A stretch of DNA of 64,000 nt from Puccinia triticina (Eukaryota > Basidiomycota > Pucciniomycetes > Pucciniales > Pucciniaceae): assembly GCF_026914185.1 (NCBI RefSeq), contig NC_070561.1, positions 620,001-684,000 on the forward strand, in the 5' to 3' direction. Below the pieces are notes generated by a model, which had not been told where the DNA came from, did not search any database, and saw only the letters and a program-made list of their open reading frames with translations. How positions within the stretch are numbered: the stretch's first letter is position 1; the number at the start of each line of letters is the position of its first letter. The position numbers were made by a program, and so were the translations under genes. Of this stretch, positions 1-11,216 are shown piece after piece.

Positions 1-1421
1 TTTGTATTCCTGTATTGAGAATACAGGCTTGGGGACCCACGTGTGGGCCACCTGTTCGGACAGATAAGTCGGAGCGCAAGGTCTGCCGAGATACATCCCA
101 GCTCAAGGTCACCCAAGGACTGATGATTTGGCACCTCACATCTTTTATGAGTGCTTGAATAGACAGTCAACAGAAAATATGTATTTGTCCTTTTCAGCTA
201 GCTCAACAAACATGTGCGTAAGGCGTAAAGGAGATTCAGCAAAGTGGAGTGAACAAAGAAAAAAAAATGTGTTCGACCTAACTGCCTCAAGGGAATCAAG
301 GGAAGAAAAGGAATAGGGTGGCATAATGATGGAGGGAGAGAAGAAGAGAATTGCGGAACAATGAGGCATAAGGGGGGAGGGGGTTGGCGGCATCCAAAAT
401 TGGTCACGCGCTAGGCAGAGGCATGTTTCTGACAATAATCATCCTACAAAACAGATCAAGGTGGGGTCAGAGCTAAGATGACAAAGAAGTTGCACCCACC
501 GCTAAGCTAATAACGAATGAAACTTACCCGCAGGCTATAGCTAATTCAGCTGTGTCATCCAAATATGACCTTTAATAGGCCCTCAACCTCGGAAGTCAAT
601 TTACCTTGATCAAACAACTCATGTGCCACTTGAAAGAATGCAAAGAACTAAGATTTATTCTGATTAGACTATGCAACTATCTACAATAAGTTTTATAGAA
701 GAAAGAAACAATTCAGAGTGAGAAAATGTACCTAAGAGCAGGAATAGAGCCGCTCTCTACTGGGTTAAGAAGAAGTATAGAAAACAGAAAAGATCCTGAG
801 TTTGATCTAGGTGACGGGAAGAGACAGATTGTGTCATCAGCACTTTGTCCCAGTTTAGGTTCTCTCTTCTTTTCCTTTTTTAGTTTGTAGAGTCTTACTC
901 GCTAAGGTCTTTTGACCTGGGATAATCCTCACTTGGCGTCGGCGAAACGGCGAAGCAGTTGAGCAACGTTATCTGTTTCCAGGTACAGTTGCATCAGCTG
1001 TTGCCTTTAGTTTTGCTTGCCCTTATAACACAACACACTTACCAATAGGCCTTCCAGCTCTTAGAGTGGTATTGGTGCGGACAGTCTGGTTGTCTTTGAC
1101 TATTCCGTCTAGAAACATTACAAGACAGAGCGTTAGCATCTGTCTGACCAACTTCTTTTAAGAACTCAGCCGCTTACCTTTGACACTGGCTGAGATTCTT
1201 TTGAGGAGTGGTTTTTGGCCTGGATTTTCCACGTGGCTAATCTTGCTGGCGAGTGTCAGATCTGCTTACATCAACAAGATGAATTCAGTTTCACAACACT
1301 GCTGCACAGGCTTTGGACTGCGGAAAAGGTTTGCATTTGCTTACCAGATTCCGCAGCTGAAGTAGCTCCCAACGTCTCACTCAATTTATGAGTTCGACAC
1401 CGCTTGCCTAGACTGTAATTC
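1..1421. other. Intergenic, no gene seen
   Basis: I see no convincing coding region here; short open frames lack motifs and run into stops. A perfect 8-bp hairpin (CCTGTATT, loop GAG, AATACAGG) lies at positions 9-27. The rest is A/T-rich without clear repeats. Confidence 0.5.
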
Positions 1422-2761
1422 TCACACCACTTTCATATGGGCCTCGGCTAGTTGCAGCTGTCCCTGGACAACATCATTTGCACGTTCCAACTCCTGGGTG
1501 TAACGCTCCTTCTCCCACGCAAGCCGGTTGTGCTCCTTCTCTTTCTCCCAGGACATGTGTTGCTTGAGGTAGCCAAATTTTTTGGCATTAGAGCTCTCAA
1601 AGGCGGATGCAAGTTGAAGAGTGGCTTTGACTTTAGGGTGGGCCGCGCTGGGAGGTCCGGATGGGCTTGCTTCATTCTGGAGTTGATTTGGAAACGCGTG
1701 GCAACCCAAGCTAGGCACGTTGCCCGCGGTCGACGTAATATCCCCGGTGCCAGATGCAGTCCTCGCCAAGCCTCTTGAGGCCGCTGGAGTGCCAAGGTTT
1801 GCCTGAGCAATCAATTGCTGAGGTGTCCCGGAGATGTCCCACTGGGAGAAGGACCAAGTGCGGACCCACCAAAATCAAGCGGCGGCGGGAGTTCATCATC
1901 AACGTCACCGTCCAACTTGGGTATGACCCAGCTTGTTATGCCGTTGAGGGTGCTGGGCAGGTTGTCATTGGCATCTGCGACAGGTGTGTTTATCCCCAAT
2001 GTGGGAATCGAGTCTTGAGTTTCCTCCCATCCGGGGTAAAAGACCTCCTGGGATGAATCCACATCCTCATCATTGGTTCTGTTGTATAGATTGCCACGTC
2101 CCGATAAGTCCAACTCCCCCAAAGAGGTGATGTTTGCTTTGGTGCCAAATATTTTGTACATGCACTTGTAGCATGGGCACTTCTTGTCCAGGAGCTCGGC
2201 AAGTGTGGGGAGGTTGTCACCCTCCTCTATTCCGGCGCCTGTATTCTTGGCCCATTGTTTGGCCTTTGAAAATTTTTTCTTGTAACCATTGATCCGTTGG
2301 CAAAGCTGACTCCTGGTAAGTTGGAGGCGATGCTTTGACTTGTGATTCATGAATATTGCAAACATGTCGGAGGCTGCTCCCTTGGTGACCCGAGTGGTCC
2401 CTACCACAGTCTTGGGTCCGTCACCGTAGAGGCAGGTATAGTTGGCTTGGTCCTTGAGATAGGTGCAGACGTTCTTGTAGTCTTCAGGACCAAACGGAGG
2501 GCTCAAGTCCTTCAAAGTGACCCCGGATGACGCCGGTGCGGAAGAGGACTCGGATGCCTTTGTGGTGGATTTTCGAGCACACCCGTGTTTTTTCTTTGCA
2601 CTTTTGGTCTTGCTGGCGTTCTTCAACCGGTCCTCCTCAAACTTGGCTTTGGCCAGCTGCGCGCGGTAAGCAATCATCTCGGCCTTTGTTTGGCGGGCTC
2701 GTTTAGGCTTCCCGCTTGCTGGTTCAGGGGCCGATTGAGCGGATCGTGTTCTGACGGCCAT
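1422..2761 (-). pseudogene. Rust paralogous family protein, frameshifted
   Basis: A minus-strand reading frame starts at ATG 2761 with a basic Ser/Lys-rich N-terminus. The central globular part contains the segment ending in KKCPCYKCMYKIFGTKAN. It then stops at 1811 in an acidic Pro-rich stretch. The protein clearly continues in another frame from about 1814 to 1422, ending in a Glu/Lys-rich coiled coil (around WEKEKEHNRLAWEKER), so a one-base frameshift near 1811 splits one ORF of about 445 codons. The layout resembles a large family of uncharacterised Puccinia proteins often found among transposons; the family match is from memory. The Cys pair in CPCYKC might bind a metal. No intron signals explain the frame change. 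Function is unknown. Confidence 0.6.
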
Positions 2762-3243
2762 CGGGCTCTGCAAGAGAGATACGCTAGAGAAATCCAAGTC
2801 AATGTGAAGGTTGGATAGATTGGGCGACTGCTGTATGCCGGATGACTCAAGCAGACTGGGATCCAACTGACACAATAAACAATAATCAGCCTACTGAATG
2901 TTGGTTTATGATTCAAATTGAATGTGAAGCCAAACTTACCTGGCTTATGGACATGCTCATTTGGCTGGACCGAAAAGAGGATGAATGGGTAGCCAAACAG
3001 AGGTCAAAAAAGCCGTGGGTCCAAAAAGAACAAAGTCGGATCGGTTAATTGGTCCAAATTGGTTGAGGTGAAACACAGAGATGGTGATTTTTACAAGCAA
3101 GGAGATGATCAGTGGTGGAGTCAGCAATGTTTAGGTCACAGCTGGTGACATGTAGGTCCACTGAGTGCCAGGTGTATCAACTGGGTGCCGGGTGTAGATG
3201 TGAGGGGGGGTCCGAGGTTGGAGGCAATATAGCTTTGGATGTC

Positions 3244-3565
3244 TGTGAGCCGCGGCTCCCGCGAGCTCACAGAGAGGTTCACAGGAGTATCACCGACCGA
3301 CATCGACCACCGACTTAGTCCCCAGCTCTCGCTATCCTAGTTCGGCAGGGAAGTACTGAGACTTCCCCCAAACTAGGTGAGCAAGACTTTTCCTTCTTTT
3401 CTGTTTCCCTCTCTCTCTCTTTCAATTTGTATTTCGAGGGAAGTACTGAGACTTCCCCCGAACTAGTGCCCCTTTGCAATTCACACAGAGGTTCTAGAAC
3501 GTCGTGCCTTCGCCCTTCGTCCCCTTAGCCCACTCAGTGAAGTACCCCAAATCTGGGCGCTTACA
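3244..3565 (+). repeat. 5' LTR of element A
   Basis: This 322-bp LTR runs from TGTGAGCC to GCGCTTACA and is nearly identical to the 3' copy at 7594-7915, with about six differences by eye, mostly transitions. It contains two copies of a palindromic unit built on GGGAAGTACTGAGACTTCCC, which would form strong hairpins. Just inside lies CTTTTTTTTTCTC instead of a recognisable TGG-type tRNA primer-binding site. Confidence 0.9.
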
Positions 3566-3818
3566 CTTTTTTTTTCTCAAACCTCCAATTTGACACCCTC
3601 GACCCCCTCGCTTCGCCTCGCTTCGCTTCGTTTCGCTTTAGACCTGCTCCCACTCTTCACACCCAGCAACACCCAAACCCTTCGTGCCCCCCCGTCTCCG
3701 ACTAATAGGTCTCTCATGTCCACAAGGAGAACCACCTCATCCGATCAACTTCACCCACCGACAGACACCAAAGCGCTCTTCCGGGCAGCAAATAAGGCAA
3801 AACGAACGGCGGCAGCGG

Positions 3819-3909
3819 TGTAAGACTCAAAAGTGATTGTGAAATCCTTTTGCTGAATGGAGAAGGGGATGATGGAGGTGCAAAACTCTGCCCTTCTATA
3901 CTATCAGAT

Positions 3910-3941
<32 letters not shown>

Positions 3942-5015
3942 TTAATCAAGTGATAGGTCTGGTCTGTTCCAGATGAAGCTTGTTTGATGACAGGGATGTG
4001 AAAGTAGAGAGTGAGGTTATGAGAGTTGACTGGTTGTCTCCGGTGAGGATTGAACCCAGGTCCTTGAGGTGGGGGTACAAAAGGTTGAGAAGAGCGACTA
4101 GGTTGAGCAGGGCAAATGTCCCAAGCAGGAGTTGAACCAGGAGCTAGGCAACTCGTGACAGGCACGTGAAATGTCAACCAAGTGATATGAGGGTATGAGA
4201 GTGAGTTCAGTTGTTATTGCAGATATGTAAGGGTTGTTATATGGGTTGTTATAATGGGTAAGGGTACTAATAATTGTGGTTGTTGTGTCTGTATAACTGG
4301 TGGGTACTGAACTGAGGGAAAAACAACTGGGGGAGAGAGCTCCTTATATAGACAAATGTGAGGGATTTTAGCTCCAGGGCAGCCCCTGGGTGAGGGATTT
4401 TAGCTGGTGAGAACAGAAGATTGAGGGAATTTAGCTAGTGGGGCTGTGCACAAGTGGTGTCAGAAGATGCTAAATACAGGTAAAAGTGGGGTGAGAAATG
4501 AAGAATGAGGTGATACTAATGCAAGGAGTGCATAAATGAGGTGGAGAAATGTCAAATACAGGGGTCTTTCATGCAAGGGGTGCATGAGTGGTGTCAGAAT
4601 AATGTAAAGAATGCAGGAATGGGGTCAGAAGAATGCATGCAGCTGCAAGGGGTACATAAATGAAGCGGGACCATGTCAAATACAGGGGAAATGGGGTGCA
4701 ACCCCTGCATATGCAGTGGATATAAGTGGGTCTAAAAGAGAGTATGTGTTTGGATGGGCTGGGTTAATGTATACTTGGGAAAGGTGGCTTGAGGCTTGTG
4801 ACAGGTTGATAACTGGGGCTGGCCGTGTGATAGGTGTCCATGAGGGTGTAACTTCCAATCCAGAGGGGTTCCAGTGATGCTTCCAGTGAGGGCTAGGGGT
4901 AAAATTGGCCGTAGAATCCATTCCTGGTGTCCATTTGGTGCTATCTTGAGGCCTAGTATGAGTAAATCTGTAGACAAGAAAAAACTTTTGATTTTTCACT
5001 TTTCCGTCTACCACA
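3819..5015 (-). mobile_element. Solo LTR (Ty3-type, about 1.2 kb) inside element A gag
   Basis: The segment starts TGTAAGACTC and ends CTACCACA, flanked by the 4-bp duplication GCGG (3815-3818 and 5016-5019). In its own orientation it reads TGTGGTAGAC...GAGTCTTACA, so it lies on the minus strand. It is the same family as the solo LTR at 27379-28453 and a relative of the LTRs of element E. The length difference from the other solo copy (1197 versus 1075 bp) comes from internal duplications around 4560-4670. It contains a TATATAAGG box on its sense strand and two sequences resembling Pol III B boxes. No internal region remains, so it is a recombination relic. Confidence 0.88.
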
Positions 5016-5722
5016 GCGGCAGCAAGAGCAGCCAAATCAGCAGAGCTTGTAGAAACAGCAGCCTCCAGAGAGGCTTCCTCGAGCCGCACCCAACCAATTC
5101 CGGCGCCCCATCATCTCAAGACCAACTCGTGCCCGGCTTCGCTTTCAGTCTCTTTAACACTCCCTCCAGCAATAGGCTTCCCAAACAGTCCAGCAACCTC
5201 CTTCTTCTCGGCTGATAGCGACATTCCCCCAGTAGTTAAAGCTTGGTCGCCAATTGGCCCTGAATCGATTAGACCCCCTCCCCCGCCTCCAGGACCTTTC
5301 GACCCACTACTTTCCACACTCCCAGCACTCCCACCTCCAGCAAAAGTAGCAGACACAAGAAGCCCACCAGACCCCTCCACAAACCGCTCCGCCAGTTCCA
5401 TCCCTCCCACGCCAACCGCTCTAGAGAAGATGTCGGCAAACGCAGGAGATAATCCTGTCGAAGAGACACCCCCAGGAGCACCAACCCAGAACCTCAGCAC
5501 GGGCGTCGACGCACTGGGGCTAATTGCGGAGATGCAACATATGTCCCTACAAATCCAACAGGCTAGCTTGGACGCGCAGAGAGCAGCGGAACAAAGGGCA
5601 GTAGCAGCACAAGAAGCAGCGGACGAGCGGGCAAAAGTGGACGCCGAACGATTGGCAAGAATGGAGGAGGCCTTCATCCGATCGTCTGCAAAAAGAGAAT
5701 CGTCTCAAACCCTGTAGAGACT

Positions 5723-5906
5723 GTAAAATGAAGATGTGTCTGGTGAGAGTCGAACTCACGACCTCAGCTATGCTGAGACACATACTAGAGTGCTGCCTTT
5801 ACCAACTAGGCTACAGACACTTGTGGCTGCCAGCTGGGTGGTTGGTTGGTAGTTCTCATGGGTCGATCCGACAGCCCTCCATACTGTGGTGATACATCAT
5901 GGTAGC
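5723..5906 (-). mobile_element. 184-bp insertion carrying a tRNA-like sequence
   Basis: Gag of element A is interrupted between two copies of AGACT (5718-5722 and 5907-5911). The inserted 184 bp hold an 86-nt tRNA-like sequence at 5735-5820 on the minus strand, plus 86 bp of unrelated sequence on its 5' side. The tRNA part sits at the 3' end of the insert, unlike a usual SINE where it heads the element. The 5-bp repeat could be chance. Confidence 0.5.
5735..5820 (-). tRNA. tRNA-like sequence (type II, decayed anticodon arm)
   Basis: Read on the minus strand, the acceptor stem is perfect (GTGTCTG with CAGACAC). The D arm is GCC...GGC, the T arm is GTGAG-TTCGACT-CTCAC, and a 6-bp variable arm CTCAGC-ATA-GCTGAG makes it type II (Ser/Leu-like), 86 nt in all. 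A and B box promoters are present and a T4 run follows about 10 nt downstream. The anticodon hairpin pairs only as GCAC/GTGT with an 8-nt loop (TCTAGTAT), so the anticodon cannot be assigned. It is best read as a tRNA pseudogene or tRNA-derived element. Confidence 0.5.
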
Positions 5907-7554
5907 AGACTAACAGACAACTCAACAAACCCCAGCCACAGCCCCAAAAGACAACCATGTAGATCTCCGACGTTTTCGTACTTCTGACGGCCCCGCCTAC
6001 ACCGGCCCGTTCCAAGAAACGGAGCCATTCCTGTCGTGGATCAACAGCTTACAAATTTTCTTCGACACAAAAACGATATCTTTGGATGACGACAAGATCA
6101 AAATCACCGGGACATTAATCAAAGAAACCAACCTACTTTCCTTCTATTTGAACGAAGCAAAGGATTATCTGGGAAGACCTTGGAAGGACTTCAAGGAAGC
6201 ACTTTTTGAGACGGCGATTCCAGTTTGTTGGCGTCACTCGCTCAAAACAAAGATCCGTGGATTGAAAATGGAAAACACGGAGACTTTCACTCAGTTCGAA
6301 ACGCGCGCTCGAACACTCCAGCGAATGGTCAACTTTGACTGCGAATCCCCAGTTATCTCGGACCTCAGTCTTGCGGAATGGATGACCATCGGCCTCCCGG
6401 AGGAACTGCAAGGCGACGTACAAAAATTCGAGTTGCTCAAAGCGGAGCCCTTCGAATACAACCGCTTCGCGAAGCGTGTCCGAACATTCTACAAGGCCCT
6501 GCCAAAATGCCTACCACCATCGAACTGAGGCAAGCCGCTGAACTCCCAGGCAAATGCAACCACTCAAGCATCCTCAGATGGAAAACCAACCGGACGGATG
6601 TCGGATGAGTTACGTTGGAGGATCCATTTGTATTTGGATTCGTTAGGACGCTGTCACTGGTGCAGGGAACACTGTGGTTCACCGAATGGCGCCTGCTCGG
6701 CCCCCCGTGACAAAAATCGAGTCAATGTCCCTGAAAGTTGGGTTACTCCGGTCAAACCGTCTAACTACTCCGCCCCACAAGCGTGGAGCTCTTTGAAAGG
6801 TCCATCTAACCGTCCCCCCAACACCAGCGCCGGTCAAGCAACCTCTTGCCCAGCGGGTGTGGCCAGCGTATCCGACGATCAAGACGCCCTATACCCAGAA
6901 ATGGAAAAAGCAGCAACGGCGGCAATTGATGAACTCAACTCGGCCATAGCTCAAGGCTATGGGGAGGACGAGGACTTGATCACCGAGGAAACGGAAGCCG
7001 CCGCAGTCCAACACTTCGACGACATGCAGACTAGCTTTGCCTCTTCGCTCTCATCCCTCATCGATAGCACCATCCTAGGACAGGACGCGGGGTATGTGAG
7101 ACATTCCCCTAGGATCCACAAGAACCTACACCTCCTCCATAAAGGAAGAAGCTTACGTAGGAAAATCCTAACAGTGCGGATAACGAGACAAGTGATTAGG
7201 CCGAGATTGAAACTCCTCACGCTCCCCACCTCAATACTCGCCAGAGACCGGCCCCCGAGCCCAATACTCTCACCCTCTACCAATTCCCCACTCTTCCTAA
7301 TCCCGTTTCATTCCCACGATCACTCTCCAATTTTTTTCATTTGTACCCCCTCGACTGAACCCCCTTCCAAGAAGTCTGTCAACCCTCTCAACATCGGATC
7401 ACATGGACGAGCCAAGACTGAGCGATCCTCGCAACATTCAAAGATGAAATCAAGCCCTGCTTCGCGCAGTCCACCGACTTCCCTTCCCCCGACACCCATT
7501 ATCACTCCCCACCACGCTAAACGATTCGAGGACCGTCCATTGACGCTTTGCCAA

Positions 7555-7593
7555 TTGCCCCTCCGGGCAAGCTTGTTCTATAGAGGGGGAGAA
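7555..7593 (+). promoter_or_regulatory. Polypurine tract and stem-loop of element A
   Basis: TATAGAGGGGGAGAA (7579-7593) abuts the 3' LTR and is the likely plus-strand primer site. Nine bases upstream, TTGCCC-CTCC-GGGCAA (7555-7570) forms a 6-bp hairpin. A hairpin at the same relative place, with different stem bases, recurs in elements D and E. Confidence 0.65.
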
Positions 7594-7915
7594 TGTGAGC
7601 CGCGGCTCCCGCGAGCTCACAGAGAGGTTCACAGGAGTATCACCGACCGACATCGACCACCGACTTAGTCCCCAGCTCTCGCTATCCTAGTTCGGCAGGG
7701 AAGTACTGAGACTTCCCCCGAACTAGGTGAGCAAGACCTTTCCTTATTTTCCGTTTCCCTCTCTCTCTCTTTCAATTTGCATTTCGAGGGAAGTACTGAG
7801 ACTTCCCCCGAACTAGTGCCCCTTTGCAATTCACACAGAGGTTCTAGAACGTCGTGCTTTCGCCCTTCGTCCCCTTAGCCCACTCAGTGAAGTACCCCAA
7901 ATCTGGGCGCTTACA
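7594..7915 (+). repeat. 3' LTR of element A
   Basis: 322-bp partner of the 5' LTR at 3244-3565, followed directly by the target duplication ATGTC (7916-7920). Confidence 0.9.
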
Positions 7916-9085
7916 ATGTCTAAAGTTTTATGGTTGCTGTTGGATGACCAGTAGCCGTTTATGGCTTCTGTTGGTTGTTTGTGCTGATGGTTTAAGCTTA
8001 AAAATAAGCCCAAAAGCGCACCAGAAAGAATGATTTTATGGGGTCACCAGGAGCCAAAAAGTCAATCGTGAACCCCCCTATTGGGTTCAGAATTTTGGAA
8101 TGTGGTTATGTTGTGAAACCCATTTTCTTGGAAATGCGGGAATTAATTTGAATTTGGCTAAAAAAAATGGTGAAAAACTTTTTTAATAGGGTGAAAGTCT
8201 GAGTTAAGTCAAGGTTGGACTGCGGTTCCACTCCAGTTTGGCCAGATATCCTTGCCTTGTCACAAGAATGATCAGGTGAATTTTGCTTTTTTTTGCTTTT
8301 CAAAATTCAGATGTGCACATGCAAGTGAAATTTTTTGCACTTTTGTAATAGTCACCCTGATCATGTACGCGCATACATTGATGTGGAAATATCACAGGAT
8401 GGGCCTTTCATGGCCACATGAAAAGTAAAAGCTTTGTGTTGAGACACCAATTGTCCCCCTGATGTACGCGAGTACATGAGGGGGACTTTATCACAGGCTG
8501 GGCCTTTCACATCTCCATGAAAAGGACACACTGGTCATGGAGCCAAGAAAGGCCTATATTCTGAGTGAATTCTGGATGAATTCTAGATGAGTTCTGGATG
8601 ATTTTTTTGGCAAGTTATGGTTCATTTCAGGATGATTTCCAACTGATTTCCACAGCCAACTTCCAGTCTTTTTCAAACCTATCCAATTTTTATTGAGCAA
8701 AGGCCTCCAGCACAGTTATGGAAAAATGTTATGGTAGGGCACTCCCTGGGGAGTGGGAAAATATCTCTCCTGTGCATTGCTGAAGATATCCAGGATGGGA
8801 AGGAAGAGTGGGTTAAATCCTGGCAAGCCTTCAAATTATAGAAATGGTAAGGAGATTACAGCTAAGGTCATGTTCTGTGCACCTGGGTAGTTTCTTAGAT
8901 AATGATCCATCCCAAGACTTTGCCATAATTGAGGATTCATGGGGCCCTCAATACAGCTAGAAAGCAGGATTTGTGCGGCCATTATTGGTGTTTTTTTACT
9001 TGAAGCTTGATCCCCACGGTTGGACTTGAGATCCGGGGACTAGGTTGGAAAAGATGAGCTGAGTGGGGGATATGGCAGTGAGACC
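7916..9085. other. Intergenic with imperfect palindromes
   Basis: No gene is seen. A 34-bp near-perfect palindrome lies at 8453-8486 (arms GTCCCCCTgATGTAC, loop GCGA). A diverged copy of the same roughly 80-bp stretch sits just upstream near 8345-8430, so the region holds an old tandem duplication. The rest is A/T-rich, probably transposon debris. Confidence 0.5.
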
Positions 9086-9326
9086 ATCTGCACTGGGCGC
9101 CAAGTGAGCCCGGATTAAGGCACTTAGCCCAACCCGGCAACCGCATTGGGTCAGATTAAGACATGATCAGCTTGACCCAGAGCTCCCTTTGGAGCTAGCC
9201 GGGTCTAAATCTAGCCCCAGGTAATCCTGGGACTTGAATGAAATTGAATATTCATCACCAGCAGGATCAAGTTGGATTAGCACCTATATCCTCCTATACC
9301 ATATATATCATATTGGATTCAAACCA

Positions 9327-9418
9327 CTCAAACTCATCCAAGCACATATCAGATTCAAACAACTCAAACTCATCCAAGCACATATCAGATTCAAAAAACT
9401 CAAACTCATCCAAGCACA
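9327..9418. repeat. 36-bp tandem repeat, about 2.6 copies
   Basis: The unit CTCAAACTCATCCAAGCACA plus 16 more bases repeats at 9327, 9363 and 9399 with one or two changes. It is followed at once by a MITE. Confidence 0.8.
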
Positions 9419-9419
9419 A

Positions 9420-9800
9420 GCAGCGGTGGGTAGTTACGTTACGTTGTGTTATCCACGCTATTTTTGTAACATAAATACCTGCGTTATCCACCGCGCCCTG
9501 TTATGTTACAAGTAACGGGCCGTTTGAGTGGCATATGGATAGCGTAACGGGTCTTATTCCGACGCCGTTATGCTAGGTTATTGCTTGGATAATGCAATAA
9601 CAAGCCCTCAAGGGCCGTTTTGGCGCTGAAATCAGCTCGTTATCTGGCGCGCCGCGGGCCTGGATAATGTAACAAACAGAAAAAAATGGTCCAAGCAGTG
9701 GCCCAATAACGTAGCACACCACCGTTACGAGTAACTGTAACAATAACGGCTTAAAAACTGTTACGTTACCGTTATTGGTAACGTAACTACCCACCATTGC
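9420..9800. mobile_element. MITE with GGTGGGTAGTTACGTTAC ends
   Basis: Terminal inverted repeats GCAGCGGTGGGTAGTTACGT (9420) and GCAATGGTGGGTAGTTACGT (read inward from 9800) bound 381 bp rich in GTAACG motifs. No coding capacity is seen. I cannot see a clear target duplication, so the superfamily is unassigned. Confidence 0.65.
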
Positions 9801-10023
9801 AACAAGCAAGACCAATCCCAAAAAATGTGCCCCAAATTTCACTTTGGAAGAAACTTGCAAAGAGATGGGTCGTTGTCTCTGAAGATCCTATCCAATCAAA
9901 TCAACAAACCAAGGACAAATTCTTTGTGCAGATTGCCAATGATTAAAATACCTACACTTTGGGACCCCAAAGAGATGCTCAACAGTTGAAAACCAGGAAT
10001 GTTTTTTTGGCCTTCCATTTTCC

Positions 10024-10707
10024 ATGCTTTCATTTGTGCTGATGGTTTTTGTGGATGTATCTAGATGGAAGCTAATTCAAGCTGCCATCCTCCGATTTGG
10101 GGCAATATACATTCAGATATCAAAAAATCCGGCATCCAGATCCGCACTAAGTGATTGGCTAACTGATGCAAAGGAGATGTTCCTCCACACTGAAAAGAAG
10201 ACCTTCCTATATGAAAGTTCCTGGAACCTGCTCAAGGTGTTGCCAAAGTGGAAGACCATGCTTGACGGGAAAGAAAGAAACGGTGTGTGATCCTCGGCAA
10301 CCTCATCCTTAAATCTGGCCTCCTCAATCTCCAATGACCTTGGGTCTCAATTGAATTTGACTGTTGATTCTAGAGTAGTATTGCAAGAGGCAAGTGAAAT
10401 TGCTGTGTCACCTCTTTCTCATTATAAACGGCCTGATGGGATCAAGAAAGAAAAACACTGTGTTGAGGATAGTGAATTACATTGCCAAAAGCTCAATTTG
10501 CTTGAGAAAGCAACCAAGGAGGCCAACCAAAGGATCACTGCGGCAAACCTACTGAACAAAATTCAAGAGCGGCTTGCTGCCGTCAAAGAGAAGAACTCTG
10601 AGCTCAGGGTGATGTTACAGGAAATCATGTCTGCTGATGATGGACTTCAGGAATATATATGTGCATGCAGGAAGGAAATATTGGGCAAAATCAGAAAACC
10701 TCTGTGA
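10024..10707 (+). pseudogene. Harbinger ORF1, NAM-associated domain protein
   Basis: One frame runs from about 10024 to 10707 with a single in-frame TGA at 10288-10290. The first part contains FLYESSWNLLKVLPKWKTML. The second has a KRPDGIKKEKH segment followed by a long Leu/Lys/Glu coiled coil (about 10480-10690). This order matches the C-terminal NAM-associated region found after a Myb/SANT-like domain in ORF1 proteins of PIF/Harbinger transposons. The Myb part would lie upstream and is not clearly readable. ORF1 is thought to help the transposase bind DNA and enter the nucleus. The stop and missing N-terminus suggest a dead copy. It converges on the transposase gene at 11433-12764. Confidence 0.5.
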
Positions 10708-11216
10708 GTCAGTCAATGGATCCTCAAATGCAATTGGGCCGTACTGAAGACAACAATACCTCGGTCACTCCATCACAAGGACAACAAGTGTCTACTTCAA
10801 TCATTTCTCAGCAAGAAACCTCTCCAAACTCCCTTCGCAAGGGTACCATTGATCTAATTTCTCCTTTGGCCGGAAGCAACCTGTACATCAACCCCAATCT
10901 GATTTGATTTTTTTTCTGCTGGTATCATTGTATTTTTTTTGTCTCACTCTGACCTCTCATCTTGCAATGCTAACACTCTCAATGGTTTATTTTATCTCAG
11001 TCACTAGTATTCTATCATGAGAAAAACAAAGGAAAAACAATTTAAATATGAATCTGAGTTGCTTTAAGTGTCTTCTTTGGAATGAGAGTCGCTGAACTCA
11101 TTGCTGTCAAACTTGTATTTGCTCAGTTTGTCAGATCTACCACTCAGACTCCAAGCATGAGCAATAAGGTCCCTGATGAGGTTGTCATGGATTGTTGGGA
11201 ACTTCATTTCAATTTT

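Larger units (their letters stand above)
3716..7592 (+). pseudogene. gag: Gag of element A, interrupted
   Basis: Translation begins at ATG 3716 (MSTRRTTSSDQLHP). It is cut at 3818 by the solo LTR and resumes at 5020. It then passes a Pro-rich stretch and an Ala/Glu-rich coiled coil around 5550-5690. A second insertion at 5723-5906 and at least one frameshift follow. The capsid-like part (5951-6526) has the usual Ty3-type gag look, with many Trp and Leu positions. A zinc knuckle follows near 6655 with spacing C-x2-C-x3-C-x6-C. Downstream the frame is low complexity and ends by running into the 3' LTR. No pol domains follow. Gag forms the particle that packages retrotransposon RNA; this copy is broken and must be non-functional. 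Confidence 0.75.
3244..7915 (+). mobile_element. Element A: gag-only LTR retrotransposon
   Basis: Two 322-bp direct repeats (TGTGAG...CTTACA) bound the element and the flanking five bases ATGTC are duplicated (3239-3243 and 7916-7920). That is a complete LTR element with its target-site duplication. Between the LTRs only gag-like coding sequence is visible; there is no protease, reverse transcriptase, RNase H or integrase. Without its nested solo LTR and 184-bp insertion it is about 3.3 kb. It is a non-autonomous, TR-GAG-like element. Its leader just inside the 5' LTR (a T-tract) and its polypurine tract resemble those of the pol-only element F at 29791-33803. Confidence 0.9.

Noticed and set aside
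5111..5677. 188-residue minus-strand frame rich in Gly/Ser
   Set aside because: It is the reverse of the Pro/Ala-rich gag coding strand of element A and has composition bias only.
9327..9418. CRISPR-like array
   Set aside because: Direct tandem copies without spacers, in a eukaryotic genome.
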